Below are positions 1 to 15,200 of a stretch of 64,000 nucleotides of DNA, piece after piece (positions within the stretch are counted from its first letter, which is position 1; every line of letters begins with the position of its first letter). The notes beneath the pieces were generated by a model. It made no database searches and was not told where the DNA came from. It saw nothing but the letters and a program-made list of their open reading frames with translations. Location: assembly GCA_948146395.1 (NCBI GenBank), contig OX411558.1, forward strand, positions 37,336,850 through 37,400,849, given 5' to 3'. Both the position numbers and the translations under genes were made by a program. The DNA comes from Fragum whitleyi. Its lineage: Eukaryota > Mollusca > Bivalvia > Cardiida > Cardiidae.

Positions 1-191
1 ATATCTGCTTTGGCTCAGGTGCTTACAGCCTTAGTTTTGTTAACCAAAAATTTCAATATTTCTAATCTGTGTGGGTTTGACCCAAGCCAGCAACAAAAAG
101 TTTTTCTGCTATGCTGAGTAACAGATTTAAAACTAGTAAAAGCAGCGTAATAGAAGTTGATGTATTTCAAAATCCAACGAAATTTACCAAC

Positions 192-284
192 CTGCAATAC
201 AGCACCCTCTAGTACAACAGACTCCCGCACTCTTACACCTTCCCCTACAACACAGTTCTTTCCTATTGTAACATTGGGACCTAA
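192..284 (-). CDS. GMPPA: GMPPA exon 9 (residues 303-333)
   Basis: Encodes [20 protein letters not shown] then [11 protein letters not shown], in 31 whole codons, the hexapeptide-repeat turns of the left-handed beta-helix. Acceptor GTTACAG, donor GTTGGT. The next exon would lie left of base 1. Confidence 0.95.
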
Positions 285-3200
285 CTGTAACAGAGAATAT
301 CAACTTGCCATTACAGTCTATCTTGCTCAAGCAACAACGTCTATTAAGCGACCGATTTTATTAAGCGACCACCATAAAAAGTCCCTTCACCGAAAGCAAA
401 ATCTCTGAAAAGAGGACATTCTGAATGAACAAATGGTTATTGTTGAATCTTATGTTATTGGAACGCATTAGAATCATCTCTTGAGACGATTCTAATGGGT
501 TCGATTGTCATAGAAGTCAGTACAACTTGACTGACAATCTATAAATGCTATCAAAATTAGCTGTCATATTTATCATGGTATTTCGTTTAAAGCGACCATT
601 CCAATAAACGACCGCTTTTTTGTGGTCCCTTAAGTGGTCACTTAACACAAGTTTTACTGTTACTGGTTATCTATTCAATTCTACACTAGCTTAATTAGCT
701 AAGTTGGTAGATCACCTTCCTTCATATCACCAGAAGTTTGATAATGGGTTGCATTCCCAAACTAGAAAACTAACAATCAAATAGATTTTTGAATAAGACA
801 CTGAAACTAAGCCCTGCGTGTGGCTGCTTTACATTTCACAAGTTAACCCTTGTCATGCTGAACCTGGAATATTCCTGCTTTGACAGGAGGTATAGACAAA
901 GATCAGCTTACAAAAATGTGCAGTCTGATCTTAGTTCATACCACCTGAATTTCATTTTTAAACCAGAAATGTGTAAAACAATGCATTTCCAAAATCAATA
1001 CTCACTCACGTTTGGTAACTTCCAGTGCCTTCAGCAATTTGATTTTACATTTATTTTGCAATGTTTTTTATTCAGCATGACAAGGGTTAATTATTGTAGA
1101 TCTCAGAGGTAGTTGCCTCCTGTATCATTGAAATATCCCCATACAAACTGAGTCTTCTAGAGGCATTGTTCATACCAATGGCTTAGTGTGAAACAGTTGT
1201 AAATGCAGATATGTTTATATGCAGTTACAACTACTTTGTGATGAGCCATCAATACAGAAATATACAAACGCATTCTATTCTCAACTTTTCTAATTTGACA
1301 ATTTCTTTCCATCAATAGATAAGGCAATATGACTTTTGTAATGAATTTGACTCAGCTTCAGAATTTTAAACTTTTCTCAATGAAAGCGTGTAAATGTATA
1401 TCAAATTCGGAGATACAATTCTTGGATTGATTATTGCTTATTACACTAAGTGAGTATTATATTTATCTTATAACATCTATTTTTCTTGTTTTCGTCCATG
1501 TTTATAACTGAAATGCAAGTTTCTAAAAATAGCCGTATTTGGAGAAAGACTTTTTGCAAGCAAGTCAAAAATCAAAGAGTTATTCTAAAAGTGAGCACTT
1601 GCAGCTGAGAGGGCCGTTAAAGTATTATTGTTTTCTTCCCTGCAATATTTCTACTTACCCCAGCCATTTCATGAACTTTGGCAGAAAAATGCATTGAGCT
1701 AGTTAAATTTTATTACTGGTATATAAAAAGATTAAATTCTTTCAAGTTTTGGAATTGGTACCAAACTTCTGCTACCTTGGTGACACTTTGTCAGATAAAC
1801 CTGGTTGTGAGCTTGCCGCAACAACATGTTGTAAGTCCACCTGGAAGAAGTTTAGAGAGCTTCTTCCAATCGAAGTTTAAAGAGCTTCTTCCAATCCTCA
1901 CAAACAGGCAACTACCAATCAGATTATACGCCACCTTTATTCATACCATGCTTCTTTACAGATCTGAGACACAGGCTGTGACAGCCAACACACAGAAGAA
2001 GCTGCCCAGAAGCAAAAAGGCTATGTTGAGGTGTATTTGTGGTGCAAAATCAGAAGACAAGGCAACAACCGAGACCCTTATCTCACAGCTGTACATCAGA
2101 GACCTACCCTGCACCCTCAGAGAAAATAGACTGAGATGGTTTGGTCATGTAGAATGCACAGGACTTAGAGAAGTTTAATTGCTCTCAGGACCCTATTACA
2201 AATTTAAGCACTTTCAACTGGTTTTTACACTAACAGTGTCCAATCAGGAGGGATCCCATTTGTTAAAAGTAAGGGATTTTACGGTTTCGAAATGATACTG
2301 CCCTTTGCATGTATGTGCATGTGCAAAACAGGGTATCAGCTCAAAACATCCACAAAATATTTTTACATGCTGAATGCAAGGCACCATCCTTCTATATCCA
2401 CGAAAAATTTGGTTATTCTAACACCACTTTGTTCCTTAAGTTGGTAAGGAACAAAATGTAAGACCTGTTGGCTTGAAAAGATATCAAAATATATCAGCCT
2501 TCATTTTTCATTGCTCTTTCTTTTAAATTCTACCCATGGATGCCTGATTATCTAGAGAAATCCTTATGATAACAAGAAGGGACCCCATTGAAAAATAGTG
2601 ACAACCCTGTTTCAGGGTTTATATTTCCACCTACCACAGCTGTTTCATGTACTTGAGCAGAAGAATGAATGAACACATCTCCAACAATTTTTGGCCCTCC
2701 TTTCTGATTTTTGGCCAACCTTTCTGGATGGTTGTCTCTGTACAGATCTAGATAATGGCGGTTTGCATAGATGGCAGCACTGTAAAAGGATAAATTATCT
2801 TTAGTTTTGACCTTGAGACTAACTTTTTGACATTCCATGACCAATATTTTATCATATTTCCAGCAAAATTTGTGAAACAGCATTTTCTCTATCAAGCTAT
2901 CATCAGGATAAACATACTTAGCAGTTTGACAATGATTTTGCTGAAATCACATTGAGAATGTGCATTTTGAGAATGCATAAGGGTTTTCTAAAATTTGATA
3001 TTGTGACGTATTTTTTCCCTGAAGTGAGCCCCTTTTTAACTTTACCTAAAGCATCATGGAACAATTTTGAAAATGATTGATCCAAAATCTGGTTTTAACA
3101 GTTAATAAAGAAGTGTTATTGTATTTCTAGTTTTCTACATGATAACATTTTTTCCCAGGAGCTATACATAACATGGACTAATTATAGCTTTTATTAAGAA

Positions 3201-6200
3201 ACAATTTTCTGAAACAAAATTGATGCCTTTTTCTCCCTTCATGTGAGGTTCATTTAACCCTAATGCTGCCGTCATAGCCCAGTTGGTAGTGCGTCGGACT
3301 GTCATTCTAAAGGTCCCAGGTTTGATCCCCGATGGCAGCACTCATTCTTTCCGACTATTTGTCTCTCACCAATGGGTTGACAATCATAGACCTATGTAAG
3401 ATAGCAGCTGGAGGCTAGGAAAGGATGTGATGGTAGTACTGGTAAGAGAAACACCAGGAATCTATTGTTAGGAACTCCAGCCGCCGCGATATAAATGAAA
3501 AGATGTTGAAAGCGGCGTAAAACTCCATTCAATCAATCATTTAACCCCAAATTAAAGAAAAAGACCAACAAAATCATTAAAACTTAGGGGTTTTTTTTAC
3601 AGAAAATAGTGTAGGGGTAGCTCCTATAAAGCAAGGTGCTTTATTAGATGAAATATGAGCCTGTGCATGACATGTCCAACAATTTAAAATGTGCGCCAAG
3701 CAAAGACTCTGGCCAGCCTGTGCACCTGCACAGTCTGACCAGGGTCTTCACTTCATGCTTTGTAAAAAGATAAGGTCCAATAGTAGCTTTAGAAAGCCAG
3801 GCAAACATCCTATCATACTACAAGGCAGTCAAAGTTTGTTACTGTTGACTATTCACGCCCATGTCAAGTTGTTGGAAATGTCACACACAGGCCCATATGG
3901 TACATACCCAGCTGATTTGATCTGACTCCAGAATCTGTTGGTATGATAAACATAGAGTTTTCCCGACGCAGCCAACGGCACAAAAATATCCTGTTCCATT
4001 CGAATAACCTCTTTGGCCGGGGCACTTGTGTAATCACAGCTGAATAAGAGAAATACATGTATTTTTCTATTTATAGATAAATCTAAATGCCATGAAAAAA
4101 TGAAATAACCCATTTTCTGATTATTTCTAAAACCTTGTTACAATAGATGAAGTTGTTGAAATGAATCTTTTTTAAAGATGTGAAAGAGTAATTGAAGTAG
4201 GCAATCATCAAGGCTCAAAAATATTTACCTATAATTACTTAATTTCATTGTTTTGTGCCCTTCGAGAGCAAAATGACCCATTCACATTCAAGGGGTTTTT
4301 GACTCAAGCTCTGCATTCAGAATAACAAAACAGTGCATATTGTTTGTGAATAATACCCTGCTTGGCACCCAAATGCATGCATAAAGAAGGGTATAATTTA
4401 CAAACAGTTTGCAACATTTTGTTATCCTGATTGCAGGGCTGACTTTAAAAAGTGAAATCAAACCCTGCAAGTAATCAAACGTTTTGAAGACATATACAAT
4501 AAGAGAATAAGGATGCAACTACCATCATACACAATGTCACTTTACACTAAATTGTGGGACATGTCACTTTCTGGGAACAATTTAGTGTAAAATAACATTG
4601 TGTATATTGGCAACTACCATTATACACAATGTTACTTTACACTAAATTGTGGGACATGTCACTTTCTGAGAACTATTCAGTGTAAAGTAACATTGTGTAT
4701 AATGGCAACTACCATTATACACAATGTTACTTTACACTAAATTGTGGGACATATCACTTTCTGAGAACTATTCAGTGTAAAGTAACATTGTGTATAATGG
4801 CAACTACCATTATACATAATGTTACTTTACACTAAATTGTGGGACATATCACTTTCTGAGAACAATTTAGTGTAAAGTAACATTGTGTATATTGGCAACT
4901 ACCATTGCACACAATGTCACTTTACACTAAATTGTGTGTCATATCACTTTCTGAGAACAATTTAGTGTTAAGTAACATTGTGTATAATGGCAACTACCAT
5001 TAAACACAATGTTACTTTACACTAAATTTTGTGACATATCGCTTCTTTTTTGTCAGAAACTGGAAAATGTGTCACCTACACTGATTCCCCTGTAAATACT
5101 TGATTTTTTTACCATGACCTATTTGACTTTTGACTGAAACCTTGACCTTAGGTGTATTCAGACAATCTCTTCTAAATCTAGGGGAACAACTGCACTGAGT
5201 GATTTTGAAATTAACCCATAAATGTAGAAGTCATGTCCTACAAACACACCTTGCGGGGAACAAAACAAGTTCACAGCCTTTGAGTGCAACCCTCTGCTGC
5301 AGGTGCTTGATAATGCAAAATTGCTAAGTCTCAAAAGGGACATAACTCTAACAAAGTGCTTCAAGAGTTACCCCTCTTGGTGCATACCAAGTTTCATGAA
5401 GATATCTTCAATAACAACTGAGAAATGTCCTAGGTTAAAGTTTGTCACACCAACGCCAACGCCAACCAGGCCAAGGTGATCATAATACTTCGGGTTTTCT
5501 CTGAAAACAGCCAAGCTAAAAATGCTCTTTTTTATCATTTGATTTTCTATTTCTCAAGAAATAATACGGACAATTTAATCTTACTAACAATGCATTTAAA
5601 TCTAAAGCAGTCCATGTGTGATTAATAGAATTGACAATGACATTATTGATTTCCAATATTTCCCATACTCAATATGATTGACAATATTATTGACAGTGTA
5701 CATTGAGTATAGGGACGAGTGTCTTTTTCACTGCGTTTATTGGGGTATAAAGTGCAATTGCCTTAGCACATAGCAAATAACGCCCGTAGGGAGTTATGTT
5801 TAAGCCATGTGCTAAGGCATTTGCACTTTATACCCCAATAAACGCAGTGAAAAAGACACTCGTCCCTTATAATTGCAATCCTCTATATCGAAGAAACCAT
5901 TAAAATACTCAACTACACTACTTTATGCGCGTATAGATTACACAATCTATTTTTAGATCATGTTTTTTTATCTCGCTATCGAAGTCAACTGTCATAAAGT
6001 AAAACAAATGATACACAAACAAACGACAACTTTAAAATTCGTAAAGGTACTTATGACAAAACCCTTGTTTCAACCAAGTTAGTCTGTATTTTTAAACGAA
6101 AACGACGTGGCCGGTCTTAGTTGAGAGGGTTGCTTGATGATCTTCGTCGACTCGCAGTTTTCTAGGTTTATTTACGTCGGCTCAGAATCAGAACTGTATG

Positions 6201-9200
6201 ATTGTAAGCGTGAATTCTTTCCAAAATATCTTAATTAATAATAGATCAAATAGCAATGTTGCGTTGATGATCAGGAACTAGGACTTGCAGATCGAAGGTC
6301 GGGGGTTTCCAAAAAGACCTATTGCATTTTATACAGAAATAAAGTGCAATGGATTTCCCCATGTGATGCAATTTAAACCAATCAGAATTCTTTATTTTAT
6401 TGGATTGCAATTATGGGTCAGTGCAATACCGTTGCCTATATAACTATAGGCACTTACAATAGTATTCTGCTGACCCCTCATAATGCAGTATTCAAGACTG
6501 GTCGATAATTGTATATTAACTGCTGAAAGTGCATTTTAGTATTTGTACACAAGTGCTTATATGCATTAAACATATTGAGAATATTTAATGAACTGTCTTA
6601 AAATATTAAATAAAAAACATGGGTTTGCTGCATAGCTTAAATCTGAATTTGGATAAGGATTTTAAACAATTCTGTTTGTAAAACATTCATGTCCCCCCTC
6701 CCCTCCCCCCCCACCCCCCAACCCCCCAAAAAAAGAAGGTCAATGGCATATTCTTTGTCAATCAACAAAGGGCAATAACTCACAAAATATGATGAGTAAA
6801 GTTATGTTTCTTGGGCACTGCACTTCTCCTCAATGAGATATATCCACCTATGAAGTTTCATGATTCCAGCTTACATACTTTTTGAGATATGCTTGGACAA
6901 AAAACGGTCTACAGGCTGACAGACCGACAAGTGCAAAGCAATATACCCCATCTTCTTCGAAGGGAGACATAATCAACTGAAAATTATTCTATATATATGT
7001 TACAATTTATTTTTCCAATTTACTTGTGAACTGTATCTGGATGCATTTTTTTTTTCAAGTCAGTAACCAGTTATATTCTCAGTAATGGATAGTTTGATCA
7101 GGGTTTAACACTGCTTTTAACCATAATTCAGTCATATCCCAGTGGCTTTGTAACTAAACAATGGATTCCTAGTATTTCTCACACCAGTACCATCATTACA
7201 TCCTTTCCTAGCTTACACCTGCTATCCAAAGTTTCTGTACAATTTTCTACCCTTCGGTGGGAAGCAAAATAAATATCGGAAAGAACCACCCCCAGTGATC
7301 AAATCAATGTCTCCCAATGATTAAATCTTGAGGGTACGGTAGCACTCATCATTTTCGACTATTTGTTCTCCACCAATGGGTTGATAATCATAGCAGTTGG
7401 AGGCTAGGAAAGGATGTAATGGCTGTATTTAATTAGCACTAAACTCAAACAATACAATAAATGGAATTCGAACAATAACAATCTAGCTTAAAATCATGCT
7501 AATAAATATAACTAGTTAACAAAATTTTAGACTGGTTCTTATCATCTTCACAAGCCAATGATTCTAGCTCCACTATGTTCCTTACAAACCAAGACCAACA
7601 TAGTGGAACCCTTGGCTTGCAAAGATTAATTCTTATTTGAAAAGGCTTACTTTCAACATTTCAAATGTTAGTAGAAAAAGCTCATGACTACTGAGGGCAA
7701 AAAATATAATACCTGTAGTCTAAAATCAAACAAAATGCAGACGACAATTTTTCGATTTGATTAAATTTTAATAAACTTTGTCTTTGTTGAGAAAAAATTT
7801 TGGACAATGAAGAAATTACTAGTAGCAAGCATTTTCTTCATTTTCCACAATTTATTTCGAAACTTTTTTTGGAATCTGGGACGTAGAAAAATTTGAGGAT
7901 TGTATGGGAATGGATAACACTGTAAATACATGTAGATACTATCACAAAATTATATCACTGTACAGCACTTTAAACAATGTTCACCAGGCCAAGGATTATA
8001 TAACTTAATTTATGCTCATCTGAGAATTTTCTCAAATTTAGAAAAACCGTTATTTTTAACAACTTATTGATATTATCTCGTGTTCATACATTTATATAAT
8101 TATCAAAATAGAAATTAAAGTTTTAACCTCAAGGTGTATTTTGAGAAAATTTTGAGTTAAGAATGAAAATTACTTAAGATAACTTGAACTTCTGTCAAAA
8201 TTGGCCCATAAACAATCCATATTATAGGCAATTATAATGACAACCTCATTGAATCAAACTCCTATAAGGCTAATCCTTGATCAAAAAAATCGTCAGTCTA
8301 GTAACAATATCTTTTTATTATACATGTATACTGGTTATGTTAAAGATTAAAAAGAGCATTGCCAAGACATGCCCGTGCTCGATGTTTGGATGCTGGAAAA
8401 GGGATGAAACATCCAAGTCAAAAGGGACATAATTCATACAAAATACATTGAGAGTTATCCCCCTTTGTAGTAATGGTTACTCCTTTGAAAGTGAACATGT
8501 TTGCCACGTTTCAAAGGAATTTCTTGAGTAATACCACAGATATAACACAATGTCAAAGTTTTTACAAAAAAAACATTAAGGTCATAGCCTTACATCAGGT
8601 TTTTTCTATGAAAAAAACCCTAACTAGTAAATCATATTTAATGTAATTGTCAACAACAATAATTGCGTATGGAATGCTTCATGCAATAACAGACATCAAC
8701 AAGAGCATCACAAATGAATTCTACACATGACTGACCGTCCGGATTGTGAAACAGTATGTGTTTTTGCAACATATCATTGCTACCAAAACATTTTTTTAGA
8801 AGTTTTACCTTGAATGATGACCTAGGTTTTGATTGTAAGTGATGACCATTTACATGCCTAACAAATATTGCAACAGATTGCAAGAGAACAATGACAATAA
8901 CTTGGTACTTTGTTCGATATCAGCAAACAAGAGCACTGCAAGCATATGCCACACTCAGTAGTGGTGGTTGGAAGGAAAACAAGAGCACCGCCTACAGGTG
9001 CTTACTACTCTCTGCTGTTGAGTGCTGGATGGTGTAAAAAGATTTGAGTGGAAAAAGGGTAATAATTTACACAAAATGCATCTACCATTATCCCCCTTGG
9101 TAGTATAGGTTGCTAATTTGACAGTGAACATGTGTGCCAAGTCTAAGTGAATGCCTGCAGTAGAACTGGAAATATCACGAATTGTCAAAATTCTCGCACA

Positions 9201-12200
9201 TTGACAACGACGGCAATAACAATGAGGTCACCAAGGCTATAGCAATACCTCGGGTTTTCTCCAAAAACTTTTGGGCTAATAAAATTTGAAAAGGGGCATA
9301 ATTCTTCCAACAAGAGGACCATTACTGTCCTATATGGCTCACCTGAGTCTCTTTGACGACTTGGACACCCTCTGAATAAGATTGACAGATGTTCACTTCT
9401 AGCAGGGATCGACACTAACACTAGTCCTCCGGTCCGAGACCTGTGGATCTTAGGGATGACCGGTAGATGATAACATGCTACCGGTCCTTCAGGCCTGTTG
9501 TAAATGGCAGGACTAAGTAAATCAAATCCTTCCAGTTTTGAAAAGTAATTGCTTTTCAAATACTTTAATTTGTATTGCCATATGGAAATCATTGTAGAAA
9601 CGAAGAAATTGCTTTTAAAAAGCAATTTCTTCATTTTCAACAATGTTTACCTTGTAATTTATCCCTTTAATTACTGCTTCTAGGGAGATGATTTGTATCT
9701 CTTTTTTTAATGCCCTAGACTGTTTTCAGATTATTGTTGAAGGATTTCCTTCTATGTTTCTACGTAAAATATAATGCAAGTTACATGAGCCCAAGTCAAT
9801 GATCATAACAATATGAAATGAATTAACTTCAAACAGGTAAATTATTGGAAGCTAAACACCAAATTTGTAGCTGTTTACCTTCTGGTTTCAGGCTATTAGA
9901 TTTGTGAAGATATAGCTAAATTCAAATGTTCAATGCACTTAACGCAAAATTGCAACTCAGTTTTCTCAAAAACTCAACTCTTCGTAACAAAAGGTCAAGA
10001 TAAATATAAATGGCATATTTCTAACTCAAAGTCATGATGCAGTTCCTGAAAATGACACCATCAGGTCTAATTCCATAGCTGAATTTTCTACAACAAAATA
10101 GCAAAGCTAATAATAACATCAATTAGTTTAACTGAGAGATTGTTATGTATCAACTAGGTCGACAATTTTGCGGAAAAGCATGCATTCATGGCTTAATATT
10201 TACCTGAATAAACCATCACTGATCAAGGGTAGACAGAAAGATTCAATATAGTGAAAAAATGTGTAACAGTTTCTTTAATGCTTTTTCGGTGGATTATAGA
10301 GATATTATGGTAGATAATCATTTGATAAACTCACCACCCAATCAGTGAAATTATAAAAAAATTGTACCCTGCTTTCGTTCATTTCACCCCATCTGACATT
10401 ATCAAAGCAAAGACAAATAAGGGACATTATCATGAATATTGCACAGCAATAACATGCAAAATGATGTCCTATACGAAACTCTGTCCCAAAATTGTCACAT
10501 TTTGTCTTGTTTTAGCATAAAAGAAATAGAAAATCATTAGTTCTTCTTATAACATTGATTGTTATTTTCTTTTGTGAACATTAAAAGCTTTATGTTCTTC
10601 TCATGAAAATAAAGCTTTTGTTGTTCACTCAATGAAATGAATCAATCTTACACTAAAACAAATGCCAGTCCTCTATTCATACTTTCAGAGGGTGACCTGA
10701 GTATATCATATATACAGCTTAACCCTTTGCTGTTTAATCCTGGCTTTTTACGTGCCTGTGATTTTATGATTGAGAAAACATTGTGAAAAGAGAAGATATT
10801 GCTTCTGACAAGCAATTTCTTCTTTTTCCACACTTTTTTCTACACTACTGAATGGTTATTTTTCAAATTAAATCCACTTTAAATTTTAGTCTGCAAAACC
10901 TTTGAATTTGGACAGGTCCAAAATTTTGTAAAACAGGAAAGGGTTAAATAAAGCTGCAGATACATCATTTCAGTTGCCCTTCAACGAAATTTTCTTTCTG
11001 TTGGTGAATCAAATATAATTGGGAATGCTTAATTGATTGAACAAATGTTATTGACAATTACGGGTATAGTGGTATGGTTTAGACTTATTTATTTCTACAT
11101 CCAATGGCAATCAAGTTCTCAAATCTTTGTTTAATCCCTCTTGATTCTGCTTTTTGAAAGTTACAACAAAACTTGTGGTGATTGTGTGAGCCTATGAGAG
11201 AACCAAAGCTTCATAGCTGCTCCTGAGAATGAAACTTGGGACATGTTGGTCTTAACAAGAGCAACGCTGGGCATGGCATTATACGCCCTAAGCTCAGAAA
11301 TAATGGGTGATGTTTTGAACTTTTTATTGATCCTTAGGATGTATTTTCTAGCAAACACTATAGTATATTGTATTTATTATGATGGTAGTGTTTGTTTTGT
11401 TTTCCTATTTGTCTTTGGGAAATTGTGCTCTTAGGCATTTCAAGCACTGTGGATTACTTATGAATATCATCACTATTCTTCAAGTAATTATATGTACCCT
11501 AGTACTACTAAAATAAAAACACCCTAGCTATGAGTTCTACATACATGTGAAGTTTCAACATCGTTGTCCTTGTATTTTGAAAGTTATGGACCGAACACGA
11601 ATTTGCTAACTGAATCAAACAAAGGGCAATAACTCAAAAATTACAAATGGTAGAGTTGTGGTTCTTGCGCTCTGCACACCCTAGCTATGAGATCTATACA
11701 CCTGTGAAGTTTCAAGACCATAGGCCTTATAGTTTCAAAGTAATGGACCGGACACGAATTTGCTAACTGAATCAAAATTTACAAATGGTTGAGTTGTGGT
11801 TCTTGCGCTCTGCACACCCTAGCTATGAGATCTATACACCTGTGAAGTTACAAGACCATAGGCCTTATAGTTTGAAAGTTATGGACCGAACACGAATTTG
11901 CTTACAGACAGACAGACAATGCAGACGATAATACGACCCTTTGGACGTATAAAAAGCCATGGGCACAACATCAGAAATGTTGATAAGTTTAGCCCCCTTA
12001 GTGGACAGGAAACAAGAACAATTTAGATGTTTGAGTAATTGTTAGATACTGAACCTTGCAACAAAATGGATTTTCTGATTAGAATACTTACATAAATTTA
12101 GAACTAACAAGTCTAACATGCAAAGAAGCAGAACTTTTATAACTTACTTATGGTTTAAACTGTTTCAAAAGAGCAAAAACATAAAAAAAGAAATATATAT

Positions 12201-15200
12201 AGAACAATTTTTTCAAAAGCGTTGATACCATACATAGTACATAAAGTTGTAATATGAGCATGTGCTTGACAATTCCAACAAATTCCAATGTGCACGAGGT
12301 ACAAATTTTGAGCACTGTAGTTAATGACACAATGTAATAAGAACATAATTCATGCTGATGGTTTAAGGAGTGATTAGGACGTTTTCTATGTATATAGTTC
12401 ATAGTGAAACCTCTGGTCAGACTGTGTGGCTGCACAGACTGGCCAGAAGCTTTGCTTTGTGCACATGAGAAATTGTTGGAAAAGTCATGCACAGGCTCAT
12501 ATTATACCCTTCTCTTCTTTGTTCAATGTTGTGTCACATGGTCCAAAATTATTGCATGTATATTCACCAAGAGTTCCGAGCCAATAAAATGTTATATTGA
12601 CTGGGCATTTGTATATATTTCATGTCAAAGTAAATATTATGCTTATTTTGATTTAAACAAATATAGACTTCATCATGTAGAACCCTAGTCTTGCTGAATT
12701 TGAATTTTGCTTCCAGCCAGATTGGCTTTAGTTTTTACCATAATGATATGGCAGAAAATAGTTATTGTAAGCTATGATTTCACCGATCGTCTGTGTAGGC
12801 TGATCCTAGTCTACAATGTCTCCTTGTATGCTTTGTGTCAAGCAGGAATATGCCATTAACGAACAAGAAGGGTTTAACCCTACAAAAAAATCTAGCATAT
12901 CTTGGGCATAGAAACTGAAACCTTCAATTCGCAAGTCTTATTAACAAAAATTGTGCAACGGTAATCCTGTGCAAAAATAGCCAAGATTGTGCCACATTCA
13001 CCCTCCTTAAATTCAATTACCGGTATAATTGAAGGGAGACAAAAACCTCAAAAACAATAGCTTGTTTGACCAATGGGAACATGAAATTAGCCTTCACAAG
13101 GTTATAAAGAAGGAAGTTAACATTACCGCAATAATTTTATCCTGAAATTATACATTCGTTGAGTTTAAAAAGGAATCATTTAAGGAAGTGGACCCAAAAA
13201 GATCTGCAACGTTTTGGAAGTCATGAACTTTAACAGTGTTTACAGAGGTTTCCTAATGAAATCATTGGTTAACACTGTTAAAGTTCATTACTTTCAAAAC
13301 GTTGCAGAACTTTTTTGTCCCAAACAATATCAAATAACAGATTCTTTCTCTTATAAAAACCAGTTTAATCTTCTTAAAACCAGTTTAATGTGTTAAACCA
13401 AATTTAGAACTCTTAACTCTTAAATGGTAAAAAATCCACAATAGAGTGTGTGAGATGACTTAGTATCACTTAGTATGTTACTTTTCACCTGTGTAAGACA
13501 AGGCTGTATTGACCTGATATCACCTGTCTGATAATATAACATGATGGCAGACAGTCTATTTTTAGACACAATTGCGTACACTTTCACCTGATTTTCTTTG
13601 ATTTTAAACAGTTTTATTATGAATAAGTGTGAAAAAAAGGTTGCATGATAAATAGAATAACATGCAAGAGGCAAAACCTCATCCTGATAAATTCTCCCAA
13701 CCTTGACCAGATAACATTGATATTTTAAGACACTAACATATTATTCTCTATATCTCTAATGGCTGTTGGTTAAAGAAGACAAGGGGCCCTTTTTAAGAAA
13801 CTAAATTCCTATTTTTAAACAAGAGCACTACATTCCCATGCCAATGCTTGGCTGCAGGTGCTGGACATTTAAAAAAATGCTAGTCAAATAAGGGGTGTAA
13901 ATGTTACAAAAATGCTTCTTGATTTACCCCCCTTGAAATCCTCGATATCTTTTAAAATGGTGAACACAAAAACCAATTTTCAAATTGATACCTTTAATAA
14001 CAACAGACTAAGATAAAGTTTGTCGGCCAAAGCCTTCCACAGCTCAAAAATTGCATAGGTAATGCTTATTCCTCAATTTGTTTGTTTGAATGGGGTTTTG
14101 GTACAGTTGAAACAGCAAACCTGATTGGATGAAAATAACTTTCGTTCTATAACCAACCAATGGTTATCTTTTATACAAATGGGGACCGATGACTAATTGA
14201 TAATTAAATCCAAAATAGTCTTATCCTTCAATACTTACTTATAATTCTGTTCTAGGTTTTTCTTGAACTCGATTTCTAGTGGAGCAAATATACATGGAGA
14301 GAATAGGTAGATTCCACAGTTGATTGTGGTGCTTATAAACGTTTCTGGCTTTTCTACATAATGCATTATCTGTAAAATATATGGAGTAAAATAATCATTG
14401 CTCAAAGATAACACTATAAAGGGTCAAATGACTCTTACTTCTATTGTGGTCCGAGCTCATTCCAGATCCTGTTCTGCACTTAGAGAGAGAGGCAATGGTT
14501 TTTAACCACTGCTATTAACTTTTACAGCTGGGTTGACTGGGGCCCTGTCTGTAAAGTGTCCAGTCCAACTACACTACCCGCCTCCAGGCTCGAACCTGCA
14601 ACCACCAGGTTACAAGTTGAGCACCCTAACCACTCGGGCAACAAGCCAGGTGAATGTCAATATACATTATCTTCATTATACTTGGAAAAAGAAGAAACTT
14701 CATGTCAAGGAATTATAGCAAAAATATTACTGTAAACTCCTCTTATTAAAATATCAGCTAATTATCAAATATTACACAGCTTTGTGAGCAATATAGAATT
14801 TATAGAATGGTCTGTCGTGCCGAAGATGTTACATGTTTATGAACTGAAGTGAAGTGAAGCTATTTTTATAAGAGTTGCACTGACCCCCCTCAAAGCATGA
14901 CATTCTTTTCTTACCTTTGCGCTAAGATAACAATCTTTATTTGATGAAACCCCTGATTAATGAAGAGGAAATATTGACAAAAAGAGCTTTAGTTTAGTGA
15001 CCCAAACTTGATCAATATTACTGACGTCAATATTGAATCAATATATTGACCTATCTTCAATATTGCCCATAATAAATAATTTTGACAATCAGCAATATTA
15101 TAGTAAGTTAATTAAATATCATTGTCAAAGAAATTACTTTCAAAGATATTGACTGTGCATTAGCCGCCATATGTAGTTCTCAAATAGAAAGAGGATATTA

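Noticed and set aside
3264..3340. Functional tRNA gene
   Set aside because: A and B boxes are good, but the sequence is followed by the conserved SINE body and recurs as a dispersed repeat; treated as a SINE head.
4516..5042. CRISPR array
   Set aside because: Units are 95 bases of continuous repeat with internal inverse symmetry and no unique spacers; the sequence is eukaryotic.
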